Assembly (NCBI GenBank): GCA_016293065.1
Contig: JAEDEY010000005.1
Location: 1 to 46,345 of the forward strand
DNA length: 46,345 nt
Direction: 5' to 3'
Origin: Bacteroidales bacterium
Lineage (GTDB): Bacteria; Bacteroidota; Bacteroidia; Bacteroidales; UBA3663
Of this stretch, positions 32,931 through 43,190 are shown piece after piece (position 1 is the first letter of the stretch; each line of letters opens with the position of its first letter). The position numbers and the translations under genes are program-made. The notes under the pieces were generated by a model. It was not told the DNA's origin. It saw only the letters and a list, made by a program, of their open reading frames with translations, and did no database searches.

Positions 32931-35438
32931 ATGAAAAAAAATCTATTAGGACTTTGCGGACTTCTATTGGTCGGTAGCACTTCTTATGCGCAAACGCGAG
33001 GCAGTTTGCCAGAGTCATTGGTCAATGAAGAGAAAGAATTTATTGATGCTGTCATGAAAGTGCATCATGATTATATGAACACTGACCTGCTCGAGACCTT
33101 CATAAATCGTCATCCAAGTTCACGATTCCTCTCTCAAGCGATACTCGAACTCGAAAGAGCTCAGATTCTGGCTTCTGGACGTTACTCTTATGCTATGCCT
33201 ACGCCACAGCTTTATCAGTTCCGACCTTCAGAACAACCAATACAATATATTTACGAAAACTTCAACGAACTGAATGGAGAAGATCCAGACTATAATGAAT
33301 TGCGCAAGAAATACAATCTTTTAATAAGCCAATTCAGCGATCCTGTTTACGACAACGAGGTAATTTACTACCTTGGATATCTCGATTATGTAGATGGGAA
33401 ATATGATGATGCGTTACTCCGTTTCAACAGTCTTCCTGATGAACAAAAATACAAATCGTCGGTACCTTTCTACAAGATGCAGATGTTATATGCTAAAGGT
33501 GATATAAAACAGACTCTTAAGTTGATTAATACTCCTGGGTTCATCGACAACTTTACGAAACCAGATCAGAAGGAAGAGATGATTCGTATCAAAGCAGAAT
33601 GTCTGGCTAACATTGGCGACAATATGCAAGCCCTCGAACTGTATAAGCAATATATCAATGCAACTGATAATCCTGTCTCAGTGAGTGCTTATAACTGTGC
33701 TGTTCTTGCTTATGAAAAAGGCGAATACAAACTTGCGGAAAAAGCATTGAGTATGGCTGTCAATAGTAACGACAATCAGGTTTGTCAATATGCATATATG
33801 CTCCTCGGTCAGACATATATGCTCACTGGTGAAACGCCCAAAGCGAAAATGGCTTTCGAACAAGCAGCATCTATTAATGCTGATACAGAAGTGAAGGAAG
33901 CCGCTGCCTACAATAAGGCGGTGCTAATTCATGAGACTTCATATTCTCCATGGGGCGACGAAGTAACTCTGTTTGAGTCATTTTTGAATACTTACCCAAA
34001 CAGCAGATATGCCGACAACGTCAGCACATATCTCAGTGAAGTGTATATGACAACCAAAAACTATGGTGCTGCACTTGCTTCTATCAACAAGATCAAGCAA
34101 CCAAATAGTAAAATTCTTGAGGCTAAGCAACGTCTTCTATACGAATGTGGCATAAGTGATTATGTAAATGGTGATTATGTATCTGCAGAAAAACGATTTA
34201 CAGATGCTTTGTCGGTTTCTGCCAACAACCAGAGTGTGAAAGCTCTTGCTCATTTCTGGCGAGGTGAGTCACGTTATCATCTTGAAGCCTTTACTGATGC
34301 AGCTTCCGACTATACAACATTCATTAGCTTGAGTTCGGTCGTAAACGATAATCATATTAAGGCGGTGGGTAACTATAGTCTCGGTTATGTGTATTTTAAG
34401 CAGCATAACTTCGAAGATGCTACAAGATGTTTTGAACGATATACATCATTTCCAGCAGAACATGGGTCAGAAACATATTATGATGCAATTGTTAGATTGG
34501 GTGATTGCGCATATTATACTCGCGACTTCATTCGAGCTGAGTCGTATTATTCGACTGTAACAGAGACTAATTGCAACTCCACTCCGTATGCTCTCTATCA
34601 GGAGGCTTTCATGATGGGTCTGCAAAAGAAATATGCACATAAGCAACAGACTCTCGATAAACTCATTGCTCTCTATCCAGAAAGCGATTATTCGGATGAT
34701 GCTTGGTTAGAGAAAGGCAATACTTCATTGTTGCAGAATGACAATAGTGCGGCCATAAATTCTTTTGACCACATCATCAAAAACTATCCCGAATCTCCTT
34801 GTGCGCCACAGGCAGCGGTTCAATTGGCCATGACCTACAATAGTATCGGTCAAACTGATAAAGCACAAAAGACATACGAGATGGTGGCAGAGAAATATCC
34901 AAATACAGAAGAGGCTCTCTCTGCGCTCCAAGACCTCAAGACTTTATCAACCAATAATCTATTTGCAGAAATGCCAGTTGCTCTTGCCAATGGTGAGCAT
35001 CAGAAAGTTATCGATATCTATAATCGACTAAGCAACGAAAACATAGATTTTCGAGACCTTCAGAAGATACAACTCATGGCGGCAAAAGCTTATTTTGCAA
35101 AAGACCAGTTGACTGATGCTACCAACCTTTTAGAGGCTTGTAGTGCCGATACTCGCACAGAAGCAGGTTCTGAAGCAAAATATCTACTTGCTCAAAGGTT
35201 CTTCGACTCTGGTAATGTTGATGCTTCGTTAAAGACAGTTAATGAGTTCATCCAGCAAGGCTCCTCTCATCAGTATTGGCTTGCTCGTGCTATTATCTTG
35301 ATGTCAGACATATCGGTAAAGAATGAAGACACATTCACTGCTACCGAATATCTGAAGAGCTTGAAGTCAAACTATACCGAAAATGATGACATTCAGTCGA
35401 TGATCGAACAACGCTTGTCAAACCTCTTATCAGAATGA
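32931..35438 (+). CDS. Large periplasmic TPR protein
   Basis: An 835-residue protein with a signal peptide (cut near residue 20, SYA-Q) and TPR repeats along most of its length, recognisable in stretches such as YLGYLDYVDGKYDDALLRF, ALELYKQYI, AYMLLGQTYMLTGETPKAKMAFEQA and LGYVYFKQHNFEDATRCFERY. No catalytic motif is seen. Such repeat solenoids bind other proteins, and the immediately following gene is an outer-membrane barrel, so it likely forms a periplasmic complex with it. The stop overlaps the possible start of the barrel gene by 4 bases. Confidence 0.85.
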   Translation: MKKNLLGLCGLLLVGSTSYAQTRGSLPESLVNEEKEFIDAVMKVHHDYMNTDLLETFINRHPSSRFLSQAILELERAQILASGRYSYAMPTPQLYQFRPSEQPIQYIYENFNELNGEDPDYNELRKKYNLLISQFSDPVYDNEVIYYLGYLDYVDGKYDDALLRFNSLPDEQKYKSSVPFYKMQMLYAKGDIKQTLKLINTPGFIDNFTKPDQKEEMIRIKAECLANIGDNMQALELYKQYINATDNPVSVSAYNCAVLAYEKGEYKLAEKALSMAVNSNDNQVCQYAYMLLGQTYMLTGETPKAKMAFEQAASINADTEVKEAAAYNKAVLIHETSYSPWGDEVTLFESFLNTYPNSRYADNVSTYLSEVYMTTKNYGAALASINKIKQPNSKILEAKQRLLYECGISDYVNGDYVSAEKRFTDALSVSANNQSVKALAHFWRGESRYHLEAFTDAASDYTTFISLSSVVNDNHIKAVGNYSLGYVYFKQHNFEDATRCFERYTSFPAEHGSETYYDAIVRLGDCAYYTRDFIRAESYYSTVTETNCNSTPYALYQEAFMMGLQKKYAHKQQTLDKLIALYPESDYSDDAWLEKGNTSLLQNDNSAAINSFDHIIKNYPESPCAPQAAVQLAMTYNSIGQTDKAQKTYEMVAEKYPNTEEALSALQDLKTLSTNNLFAEMPVALANGEHQKVIDIYNRLSNENIDFRDLQKIQLMAAKAYFAKDQLTDATNLLEACSADTRTEAGSEAKYLLAQRFFDSGNVDASLKTVNEFIQQGSSHQYWLARAIILMSDISVKNEDTFTATEYLKSLKSNYTENDDIQSMIEQRLSNLLSE

Positions 35439-35440
35439 TT

Positions 35441-37048
35441 ATGAAAAAAATATATAATATTCTATTTGTATTTTCATTGTCGTTTGTCTCTTCTGTTTCT
35501 TATGCACAGAAAGACTCGACACTCCAGCAATCGATGGTCGTCGAACGCGACTTCTCTCCTATTGTGCGTGATGCCAACAAAATTGATCAACAGCCTCAAC
35601 AAGAAGAGATCAAATTCAAGAAATCTGCAACCCGATATGCCGACTGGCTTGCTCCAACTGCAACAAGTACAGAGATTGGAAAAATGCCTGCTGGACAAGT
35701 GGTAGCAACCCATAATCCTCAAAACGGATTCATTCAATTCAGTGCAGGCAACTACATCAATGCCGACCTCAAGGCTGGTGTGGCATACAAGGACTTCTTT
35801 GCCGAACTCAATGGCTTTGCGACAAAAGGCGATCTTGACCTGCCATACGCTGTATTTTCCCCTTCCACGACAAGCTCAGAGAAGGGACATCTATCATCCG
35901 GCACTTGGGAAAGCCGCATGATGATTGGTGATGTCAAGTTTGGTTACGACCATATCTTCCTCAATTCATCTCGTGTGCGTGCATATATATGCGCAGGCGG
36001 ACGCAATTATAATATGATGAACATGAAATTATTTCCTGCTGAAATAGTCAGTCCTGATCTTAACAATGGAAATGACTTTTTGTACGACATTCGTTCATTG
36101 AATGAAGATTCCAAGCAGAAGGCTGGCCGTTTAGGTGCAGGTGTTATCTATGATGTCAATGACCTTTCTCTCGACATACAGTATTATCGCGATGCTGAGG
36201 ATCTATTCGGCACTTCTGAAAACTCAATCAGACTTGGCGGAAAATATGGCTGGTATGACGACGATGAGAAGAGTTTCACAGTAGCACTAAATCTCGGAAT
36301 GCAGTTTGGAGAAGAAAACTACTTCACCTGTATGCCTGAAATCGAATACAGCAGGTTTAGCTCAACGAGCCTGTCTCGATTCTATATAAATGCTAAGGCT
36401 GGCGTATCTCGCTATGCGCTCTACGATATGCTTTCTGTCATGCCTATGGCTTCAAACTTGTGGGACTATGAACAAGAGGGTACTCTGTTTGACGTCACTC
36501 TCGGCTATGAGAACAACGACAATGGATTGTACCATTATGGAGCTTATATCGAAGCAGCGCTGATAGGCGACCGTCTGGATGCCGAAATGACAGATACATT
36601 CGCACAGCTTGTCCAGGACGATGAATTTGAGTTCAAGGCTGGGGTTTACATGGATTATGAGTACAGCAAATATTTTAAGACCAAGGCAAACGTGAAGTTC
36701 AACTCCAACCCACGCTTTGGTGGCGAAAAACTGAATGTCGGCCTTCACTTCCTTAGTAATCCTACTTCAAAGCTCTCGCTCGACCTCGGCATTGATGGTG
36801 GCATTGGTCGTGAGATGGTATATTGCACAAACTATGTTATATCATCGGGAGAACCGTTAAGGAAGTATGAGACTGACGTTGACCTTGAGAATATCCTCAA
36901 CCTAAGCATCCGAGCCGATTACCAGCTCAAGAATGATCTGAATATCTTTGTCTATGGCAAGAACCTTCTGAACAAAGAATATCAGCTGTGGGCGGGCGTT
37001 CCTGCACAGAAAATCAATATACACGGTGGTTTCAAATGGATATTCTAA
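35441..37048 (+). CDS. Outer-membrane beta-barrel protein, TonB-receptor-like without plug
   Basis: A 535-residue exported protein with signal peptide (cut after about residue 22, YAQ). After an N-terminal segment with VERDFSPIVRDANKID come alternating aromatic beta strands typical of outer-membrane barrels. The C-terminal part (YGKNLLNKEYQLWAGVPAQKINIHGGFKWIF, residues about 505-535) resembles the last strands of TonB-dependent receptors and ends in Phe, the usual barrel signal. A plug domain is not visible, so it is not a classical transporter. It probably works with the upstream TPR protein. The ATG at 35441 is chosen; an in-frame ATG at 35435 overlaps the TPR stop. Confidence 0.82.
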   Translation: MKKIYNILFVFSLSFVSSVSYAQKDSTLQQSMVVERDFSPIVRDANKIDQQPQQEEIKFKKSATRYADWLAPTATSTEIGKMPAGQVVATHNPQNGFIQFSAGNYINADLKAGVAYKDFFAELNGFATKGDLDLPYAVFSPSTTSSEKGHLSSGTWESRMMIGDVKFGYDHIFLNSSRVRAYICAGGRNYNMMNMKLFPAEIVSPDLNNGNDFLYDIRSLNEDSKQKAGRLGAGVIYDVNDLSLDIQYYRDAEDLFGTSENSIRLGGKYGWYDDDEKSFTVALNLGMQFGEENYFTCMPEIEYSRFSSTSLSRFYINAKAGVSRYALYDMLSVMPMASNLWDYEQEGTLFDVTLGYENNDNGLYHYGAYIEAALIGDRLDAEMTDTFAQLVQDDEFEFKAGVYMDYEYSKYFKTKANVKFNSNPRFGGEKLNVGLHFLSNPTSKLSLDLGIDGGIGREMVYCTNYVISSGEPLRKYETDVDLENILNLSIRADYQLKNDLNIFVYGKNLLNKEYQLWAGVPAQKINIHGGFKWIF

Positions 37049-37138
37049 CTATATGGCAAGAAAACTGCACGACTTGTATAGCAGATTTGCCTATTTAAGA
37101 TGTATTATTTTAAAAAAATACATTATTAATAAGAAAAT

Positions 37139-37169
37139 CGGGTGTTGTCGATACAACATCCGGTTTTTT
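37139..37169 (+). terminator. Terminator after the barrel gene
   Basis: CGGGTGTTGT (37139-37148), CGAT tetraloop, ACAACATCCG (37153-37162) with one G-T pair, then six T (37164-37169). The -7 box of topA follows directly. Confidence 0.75.
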
Positions 37170-37173
37170 ATCT

Positions 37174-37181
37174 TATTTTTG
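37174..37181 (+). promoter_or_regulatory. topA -7 box
   Basis: TATTTTTG directly after the terminator and about 50 bases before the topA ATG. The -33 position falls within the terminator hairpin and shows no clear TTTG. Confidence 0.45.
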
Positions 37182-37230
37182 CGACTAAATTTGTTCGAGC
37201 AATAATAATTAATTTGAAAAGATATACATA

Positions 37231-39570
37231 ATGACACGAAATCTTGTTATCGTTGAGTCTCCTGCCAAGGCAAAGACTATCGAGAAGTTCCTTGGAACGG
37301 ATTACAAAGTGACATCAAGCTACGGTCATATCCGTGACTTGCGTGATCATGAGATGAGCGTTGATATTGAACATGGTTTTTCTCCGATATATGTTATCCC
37401 TGACGATAAGAAAAGTCTTGTTTCGGAACTTAAGTCTGCGGCTGCGAAAGCAGAGACCGTATGGCTGGCATCCGATGAAGACCGCGAGGGAGAGGCTATC
37501 AGCTGGCACCTGTCGGAGGTGCTCGGTCTCGACAAGTCCAAGACCAAGCGCATCGTCTTTCACGAAATCACCAAATCGGCAATCCTTGATGCCATCCAGT
37601 CGCCTCGTTCGATCGACATCAATCTCGTCAATGCACAGCAGGCCCGTCGTGTGCTTGATCGTATCGTGGGTTATCAGATCTCTCCTATCCTCTGGCGCAA
37701 GGTCATGCCACAGCTCTCGGCAGGACGTGTACAGAGCGTTGCCGTACGCCTCATTGTAGAGCGTGAACGCGAAATACAGGAGTTCAAGTCGGAAGAGAGT
37801 TATCGTATCACTGGCTCTTTTGCCACATTTGACAAGGATAACAAGCCTGTTGTCATCAATGCCGAGCTCTCGACACGATTCAAGACCGAGGAAGAAGCTC
37901 GAGCCTTCCTTGAGAAGTGCAAGAATGCACAGTTTGTGGTATCTGACATCCAGACACGTCCGCTTAAGCGCTTTCCTGCTCCTCCTTTCACCACTTCGAC
38001 CTTGCAGCAGGAAGCATCGCGCAAACTGCATTTCAGCGTTTCGCAGACAATGTCTATTGCCCAGCGCCTCTACGAATCAGGTCTCATCACCTATATGCGT
38101 ACTGACTCTGTCAACCTCTCTTCTCTCTGTCTTGGTGCTTCCAAGAAGCAAATCATCGAGCTTATGGGCGAAGAGTATCTTCAGATTCGCAAATACACAA
38201 CTCAGTCGAAAGGCGCTCAAGAGGCTCACGAGGCTATTCGTCCTACTTATATGGACAAGACCTCCATCGAGGGGACAGCGGCAGAACGTCGTCTGTATGA
38301 CCTGATCTGGAAGCGCACTATCTCGTCTCAAATGGCCGATGCTCAGATTGAGAAAACTATAATCGAGATAAGTGCCGATGGTATCGACGAGCTATTCGTG
38401 GCTACTGGTGAGGTTATCAAGTTCGATGGTTTCCTAAAGGTATATATGGAGTCACGAGATGAAGATGACGACCAATCAGCTTCTTCTCTCCTTCCGTTGG
38501 TAGCTCTCAACCAGTCGCTCAAACTCAGTTCTGCCGAGGCTACTCAGCGCTTCACCCAGCATCCCCAGCGTTACTCTGAGGCAAGCCTTGTCAAGAAAAT
38601 GGAGGAATTAGGCATTGGTCGTCCATCTACTTATGCCCCAACCATCACTACTATCCTTCAGCGCGACTATGTTGTTAAGGGCGATAAGCCCGCTGAGAAG
38701 ATTCAGCTCACACGACTCACTCTCAAGGACAACAAGATCAAGTCATCGAAGGTGTCAGAGACTGTAGGTGTAGAGAAAGGCAAGCTCCTTCCTACCGACA
38801 TCGGAATCGTGGTCAACGACTTCCTCGTATCACATTTCCCTAATATCATCAACAACAACTTCACTGCCAACATCGAGAACCAGTTCGATAAGATTGCGGA
38901 AGGCGAAGAAAGCTGGACCGACTGTATCGCTTCGTTCTATGAGGTCTTCCGTCCGCTCGTCAACACTGCCATCGAAGAACGTTCGGCACAGAAAGCCGGC
39001 GAACGCATCCTTGGCAAGGATCCGAAGACTGGACATACAGTTAGTGTCAAGATCTCGCGCTTCGGTCCTGTGGTGCAGATCGGCACTGCCACCGAGGTCG
39101 ATAAGCCTCGATTCGCAGCTCTTCAGAAGAATCAGTCGATCACCACACTCACGCTCGAAGAAGCTCTGAAGCTGTTCGACCTGCCTCGCGAGCTTGGCGA
39201 ATATCAGGACGAAACCATCATCGTGCGCCTTGGCAAGTTCGGTCCATATATCAGCCATGGCAAGACGAGCATCACCATTCCAAAGGAGTTGATCCCAACA
39301 GAGCTGACCTATGACGAGGCTGTCAAGCTCATTGAAGACAAGCACAAGCTCGACGAGAGCCGCATCATGCGTCGTTTCGACGAAGATCCTGCTCTCTTGA
39401 TGATCAATGGTCAGTATGGTCCTTATCTCTCGAAGGAGGGCAAGAACTACAAGCTCCCTCACAACAAGGATCTGCAGGCCATCAGCTACGAGGAATGTAT
39501 TGAGATTATCGAAGCTGCCAAGAATGCTGCCCCTACGACAGTACGCCGAGGCAGAAGAACAAAGAGCTAA
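37231..39570 (+). CDS. topA: DNA topoisomerase I
   Basis: A 779-residue type IA topoisomerase that relaxes negative supercoils. It shows the Toprim domain from the N-terminus (NLVIVESPAKAKTIEKFLG, ASDEDREGEAISWHL), NAQQARRVLDRIVGYQISP, and the strand-cutting Tyr288 in LITYMRTDSVNLS, followed by EAHEAIRPT. The C-terminal third has repeated Toprim-associated motifs (LGKFGPYISHG, INGQYGPYLSKEGKNY) instead of the cysteine zinc fingers of the E. coli enzyme, and ends in a basic RRGRRTKS. Its stop is directly followed by the ATG of the GH3 gene, with no gap. Confidence 0.97.
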   Translation: MTRNLVIVESPAKAKTIEKFLGTDYKVTSSYGHIRDLRDHEMSVDIEHGFSPIYVIPDDKKSLVSELKSAAAKAETVWLASDEDREGEAISWHLSEVLGLDKSKTKRIVFHEITKSAILDAIQSPRSIDINLVNAQQARRVLDRIVGYQISPILWRKVMPQLSAGRVQSVAVRLIVEREREIQEFKSEESYRITGSFATFDKDNKPVVINAELSTRFKTEEEARAFLEKCKNAQFVVSDIQTRPLKRFPAPPFTTSTLQQEASRKLHFSVSQTMSIAQRLYESGLITYMRTDSVNLSSLCLGASKKQIIELMGEEYLQIRKYTTQSKGAQEAHEAIRPTYMDKTSIEGTAAERRLYDLIWKRTISSQMADAQIEKTIIEISADGIDELFVATGEVIKFDGFLKVYMESRDEDDDQSASSLLPLVALNQSLKLSSAEATQRFTQHPQRYSEASLVKKMEELGIGRPSTYAPTITTILQRDYVVKGDKPAEKIQLTRLTLKDNKIKSSKVSETVGVEKGKLLPTDIGIVVNDFLVSHFPNIINNNFTANIENQFDKIAEGEESWTDCIASFYEVFRPLVNTAIEERSAQKAGERILGKDPKTGHTVSVKISRFGPVVQIGTATEVDKPRFAALQKNQSITTLTLEEALKLFDLPRELGEYQDETIIVRLGKFGPYISHGKTSITIPKELIPTELTYDEAVKLIEDKHKLDESRIMRRFDEDPALLMINGQYGPYLSKEGKNYKLPHNKDLQAISYEECIEIIEAAKNAAPTTVRRGRRTKS

Positions 39571-41097
39571 ATGATTACACAGATCATAAATAAAGTAGCA
39601 TTCTCGCGTCGCTTGCGTCAGATCAAGCGATATGCCTCTCATGCTGCCGAGATTCAGCAGGAGCAGCTTGATGCGCTCGTCCACCGCGCCCGTCGCACGG
39701 CTTTCGGAAGGCAGTATGGCTTTTCTGATGCCGGTTTTGACTACAAGCGATTCTCCGCGACAGTGCCTCTCGTGACCTACGACGAGATCAAGCCATGGAT
39801 CGAGCGGATGCTCCAGGGCGAGAAGAACGTGCTTTGGCCAGGGCTATGCAAATGGTTTGCCAAGTCGAGCGGCACAACGAGCGACAAGTCTAAGTACATA
39901 CCCGTGACCGACTATGCCTTGACCCACACTCACTATCGTGGAGGCACAGACAGTGCAATCATCTATCTGATGCTCAACCCGAAGTCAAAGATGTTCGAGG
40001 GCAAGGGTCTCATACTCGGCGGCAGTTTCGCCAATGAAAAAGACCTGCCTCACGGCATCAAGTGTGGCGATCTCTCGGCTTGTCTCATCCAGAATGTCAC
40101 TCCTTTTGTCAACTACATCCGCACTCCCGACAAGCAAACAGCCCTTATGTCGGAGTGGGAGAAGAAACTGCCTGCCCTGGTCGAACACACCAAGGACGTC
40201 AATGTCACTTCGATCTCGGGTGTCCCAAGCTGGATGATGGGGGTCCTCAAGGAGGTGCTCCGTCAGAAGAATGCAAACAACATCACCGAAGTATGGCCCA
40301 ACCTTGAGGTCTTCTTCCACGGTGGCATTGCCTTCGGTCCATATCGCGACCAGTATGAGAAGCTTATTCCATCAGCCAAGATGCACTATCTCGAGACCTA
40401 CAATGCTTCTGAAGGATTCTTCGGCATACAGTCCTCATGGGACGACAAGGCAATGCAGCTCGTCATCGACAACCGTATCTTCTACGAGTTCATCCCGATG
40501 GATGAGTTCAGCGACGATACTACTTCGATGAAGGCCATCCCACTGAAGGATGTTGAGATAGGCCGCAACTATGCGATGGTCATCACGACCCCTGGACTAT
40601 GGCGCTACATCATCGGTGATACCGTCCGCTTCACCCAGAAGGACCCATACAAGTTCTTCATCACCGGACGCACCAAGGCGTTTATCAATGCCTTTGGCGA
40701 GGAACTCATGGTATCGAATGCAGACGAAGCCATTGCAATGACCTGCAAATCCACAGGTGCAGAAATCTCCGATTATACGGCTGCCCCCACCTTCGCATCT
40801 GACAACAAGAAAGGCCATCACTCCTGGATAATCGAGTTTGCCAAAGCCCCTTCCGATCTTGAGGCATTCGCCAACATGCTCGACCAGAACCTTCAGAAGG
40901 TCAATTCCGACTATGAGGCAAAGCGCTACAAGGGCATATTCCTCGATCGCCTTCAGCTGACCTCGGCTCCTTCTGGCACATTCTCGGCATGGCTCAAGAA
41001 GAAGAAAGGCAAGCTCGGCGGACAGATCAAGATTCCGCGTCTTTCAAATTCACGTCAGTATTACGAAGAGCTAATCGACATCATCGACAACAAATAA
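39571..41097 (+). CDS. GH3-family acyl-adenylate-forming protein
   Basis: A 508-residue member of the GH3 auxin-responsive family. Plant GH3 proteins join amino acids to acyl acids after ATP activation, whereas the bacterial members are of unknown function. Motifs seen: the phosphate-binding SSGTTSDKSKYIPVT (about residue 105), ETYNASEGFFGIQ, ETYNASEG-type binding region, and YRIIG-like WRYIIGDTVRF. No signal peptide or membrane helix. It begins on the base after the topA stop and ends 11 bases before metG, so it is embedded in a run of housekeeping genes. Confidence 0.85.
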   Translation: MITQIINKVAFSRRLRQIKRYASHAAEIQQEQLDALVHRARRTAFGRQYGFSDAGFDYKRFSATVPLVTYDEIKPWIERMLQGEKNVLWPGLCKWFAKSSGTTSDKSKYIPVTDYALTHTHYRGGTDSAIIYLMLNPKSKMFEGKGLILGGSFANEKDLPHGIKCGDLSACLIQNVTPFVNYIRTPDKQTALMSEWEKKLPALVEHTKDVNVTSISGVPSWMMGVLKEVLRQKNANNITEVWPNLEVFFHGGIAFGPYRDQYEKLIPSAKMHYLETYNASEGFFGIQSSWDDKAMQLVIDNRIFYEFIPMDEFSDDTTSMKAIPLKDVEIGRNYAMVITTPGLWRYIIGDTVRFTQKDPYKFFITGRTKAFINAFGEELMVSNADEAIAMTCKSTGAEISDYTAAPTFASDNKKGHHSWIIEFAKAPSDLEAFANMLDQNLQKVNSDYEAKRYKGIFLDRLQLTSAPSGTFSAWLKKKKGKLGGQIKIPRLSNSRQYYEELIDIIDNK

Positions 41098-41108
41098 CTT
41101 AACATTAT

Positions 41109-43190
41109 ATGGACAAACAGTTTAAACGTACTCTCGTTACATCAGCACTGCCATACGCCAATGGTCCTGTACATATTGGACACTTGGCAGGTGTATATGT
41201 GCCAGCAGATATCTATGTGCGCTATCTTCGCCTCAAGAAGCAGGAGGTTCTCTTCATTGGCGGATCCGACGAACATGGTGTTCCAGTGACTATCCGCGCC
41301 CGCAAGGAAGGCATTACCGTTCAGGATGTGGTCGATCGCTACCACTATCTCATCAAGGACTCGTTCGAGAAGTTCGGCATCTCGTTCGACATCTACAGCC
41401 GCACAACAAGCAAGACTCACCACAAGTTTGCCAGCGACTTCTTCCGCAAGCTCTATGATGAAGGCAAGTTCGTTGAGCAGACTTCCGAACAGTTCTACGA
41501 CGAAGAGACCCACGAGTTCCTCACCGACCGCAACATCCGTGGCGAATGTCCCCGCTGCCATGCACTCGGTGCTTATGGCGACCAGTGTGAAAAGTGTGGC
41601 GCAACACTCTCGCCCGATGAGCTAATCAACCCATACAATGCCGTCAACGGCAACCCTCTCGTCAAGAAGAGCACCAAGCACTGGTATCTCCCTCTTGACC
41701 AGCATGAGGAGTGGCTTCGCAAGTGGATCCTCGACGACCACAAGGAGTGGCGTTCTAATGTCTATGGCCAATGCAAGAGCTGGCTCGATGGCGGCTTGAA
41801 GCCTCGTGCCGTGACTCGCGACCTCGACTGGGGCATACCTGTGCCTGTCGAAGGTGCTGAAGGCAAGGTGCTCTATGTGTGGTTCGATGCTCCTATCGGC
41901 TATATCTCCAACACCAAGGAGCTTTGCGATGCCAACCCTGAGCAATATGGCACATGGCAGAAGTGGTGGCAGGACGACGACACCCGCATGATCCATTTCA
42001 TCGGCAAGGACAATATCGTCTTCCACTGCATCGTCTTCCCTGCAATGCTCAAGGCTCATGGCGACTATATCCTGCCTGACAACGTGCCTTCTAACGAGTT
42101 CCTCAACCTCGAAGGTGACAAGATCTCAACTTCGCGCAACTGGGCCGTATGGCTCAACGAGTATCTCGAGGACATGCCTGGAAAGCAGGATGTGCTCCGA
42201 TATGTGCTCACTGCCAATGCTCCTGAAACCAAGGACAACGACTTCACGTGGAAGGACTATCAGGCACGCAACAACAACGAGCTCGTAGCTATCTTCGGCA
42301 ACTTCATCAACCGTGCGATGAAGCTCACCGAGAAGTACTTCGGCGGTAAGGTGCCAGCCTGTGGCGAACTGACCGACTATGACAAGTCAACTCTCAATGA
42401 GTTCAAGACTGTCAAGGAGGATGTTGAGTCATTGCTCGACAATTTCAAGTTCCGTGACGCACAGAAGCAGGCCATGGAGCTAGCACGCATCGGTAACAAG
42501 TATCTTGCCGAGACCGAACCTTGGAAGCTCTTCAAGACCGATGAGGGTCGTGTGGCTACCATCCTCAACCTCGCACTCCAGATCTCTGCCAACCTCGCAA
42601 TCGCTTTCGAGCCGTTCCTACCTTTCAGTGCTGCCAAGCTCCGCACAATGCTCGGCATGGAGTCGTTCGAATGGGACAACCTCGGACGTACCGACCTTCT
42701 TGCCGAAGGTCATCAACTGGGCGAATCTGTCCTGCTCTTCGAGAAGATCGAAGATGACGTAATCCAGAAGCAGCTCGACCGTCTGGAGCGAATCAAGGCC
42801 GAGAACGACAAGAAAGCACTCGAGGAGGCAGAGCAGAACTACAAGGCAAAGCCAGTGGGCGAACTCTGCACCATCGATGACTTCGCAAAGCTCGACATCC
42901 GTACAGCTACAGTCACAGCATGCGAGAAGGTGAAGAAGAGCGACAAGCTCCTCAAGTTCACTCTCGACGATGGCAGTGGCACACCTCGCACTATTCTCTC
43001 AGGTATTCAGGCTTGGTACAACCCAGAGGATCTCATCGGCAAGCAGGTTCTCTTCATTGCCAACCTTGCTCCTCGTGTCATGAAGGGCATCGAGAGCCAG
43101 GGCATGATACTTTCGGCCGAGAACTTCGACGGTTCGATCAGTGTCACAACTGTCGAGCATCCTGTCAAGCCAGGTTCACAGGTTAAGTAA
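41109..43190 (+). CDS. metG: Methionyl-tRNA synthetase with C-terminal tRNA-binding domain
   Basis: A 693-residue class I synthetase charging tRNA-Met. The HIGH motif is at 22-25, a zinc-knuckle CPRC...CEKCG lies around 145-165, and the KMSKS equivalent reads KISTS at 338-342, a form common in the MetRS branch. Residues from about 585 form the EMAPII/Trbp111-type oligonucleotide-binding domain (DDFAKLDIRTATVTACEKVKKSDKLLKF), which also dimerises the enzyme. Length matches the long two-domain form. It stops directly before the first chromate-transporter gene. Confidence 0.96.
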   Translation: MDKQFKRTLVTSALPYANGPVHIGHLAGVYVPADIYVRYLRLKKQEVLFIGGSDEHGVPVTIRARKEGITVQDVVDRYHYLIKDSFEKFGISFDIYSRTTSKTHHKFASDFFRKLYDEGKFVEQTSEQFYDEETHEFLTDRNIRGECPRCHALGAYGDQCEKCGATLSPDELINPYNAVNGNPLVKKSTKHWYLPLDQHEEWLRKWILDDHKEWRSNVYGQCKSWLDGGLKPRAVTRDLDWGIPVPVEGAEGKVLYVWFDAPIGYISNTKELCDANPEQYGTWQKWWQDDDTRMIHFIGKDNIVFHCIVFPAMLKAHGDYILPDNVPSNEFLNLEGDKISTSRNWAVWLNEYLEDMPGKQDVLRYVLTANAPETKDNDFTWKDYQARNNNELVAIFGNFINRAMKLTEKYFGGKVPACGELTDYDKSTLNEFKTVKEDVESLLDNFKFRDAQKQAMELARIGNKYLAETEPWKLFKTDEGRVATILNLALQISANLAIAFEPFLPFSAAKLRTMLGMESFEWDNLGRTDLLAEGHQLGESVLLFEKIEDDVIQKQLDRLERIKAENDKKALEEAEQNYKAKPVGELCTIDDFAKLDIRTATVTACEKVKKSDKLLKFTLDDGSGTPRTILSGIQAWYNPEDLIGKQVLFIANLAPRVMKGIESQGMILSAENFDGSISVTTVEHPVKPGSQVK

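Noticed and set aside
42117..42131. metG KMSKS motif reading KISTS as a defect
   Set aside because: This form is a known variant in the MetRS family and all other motifs are intact.
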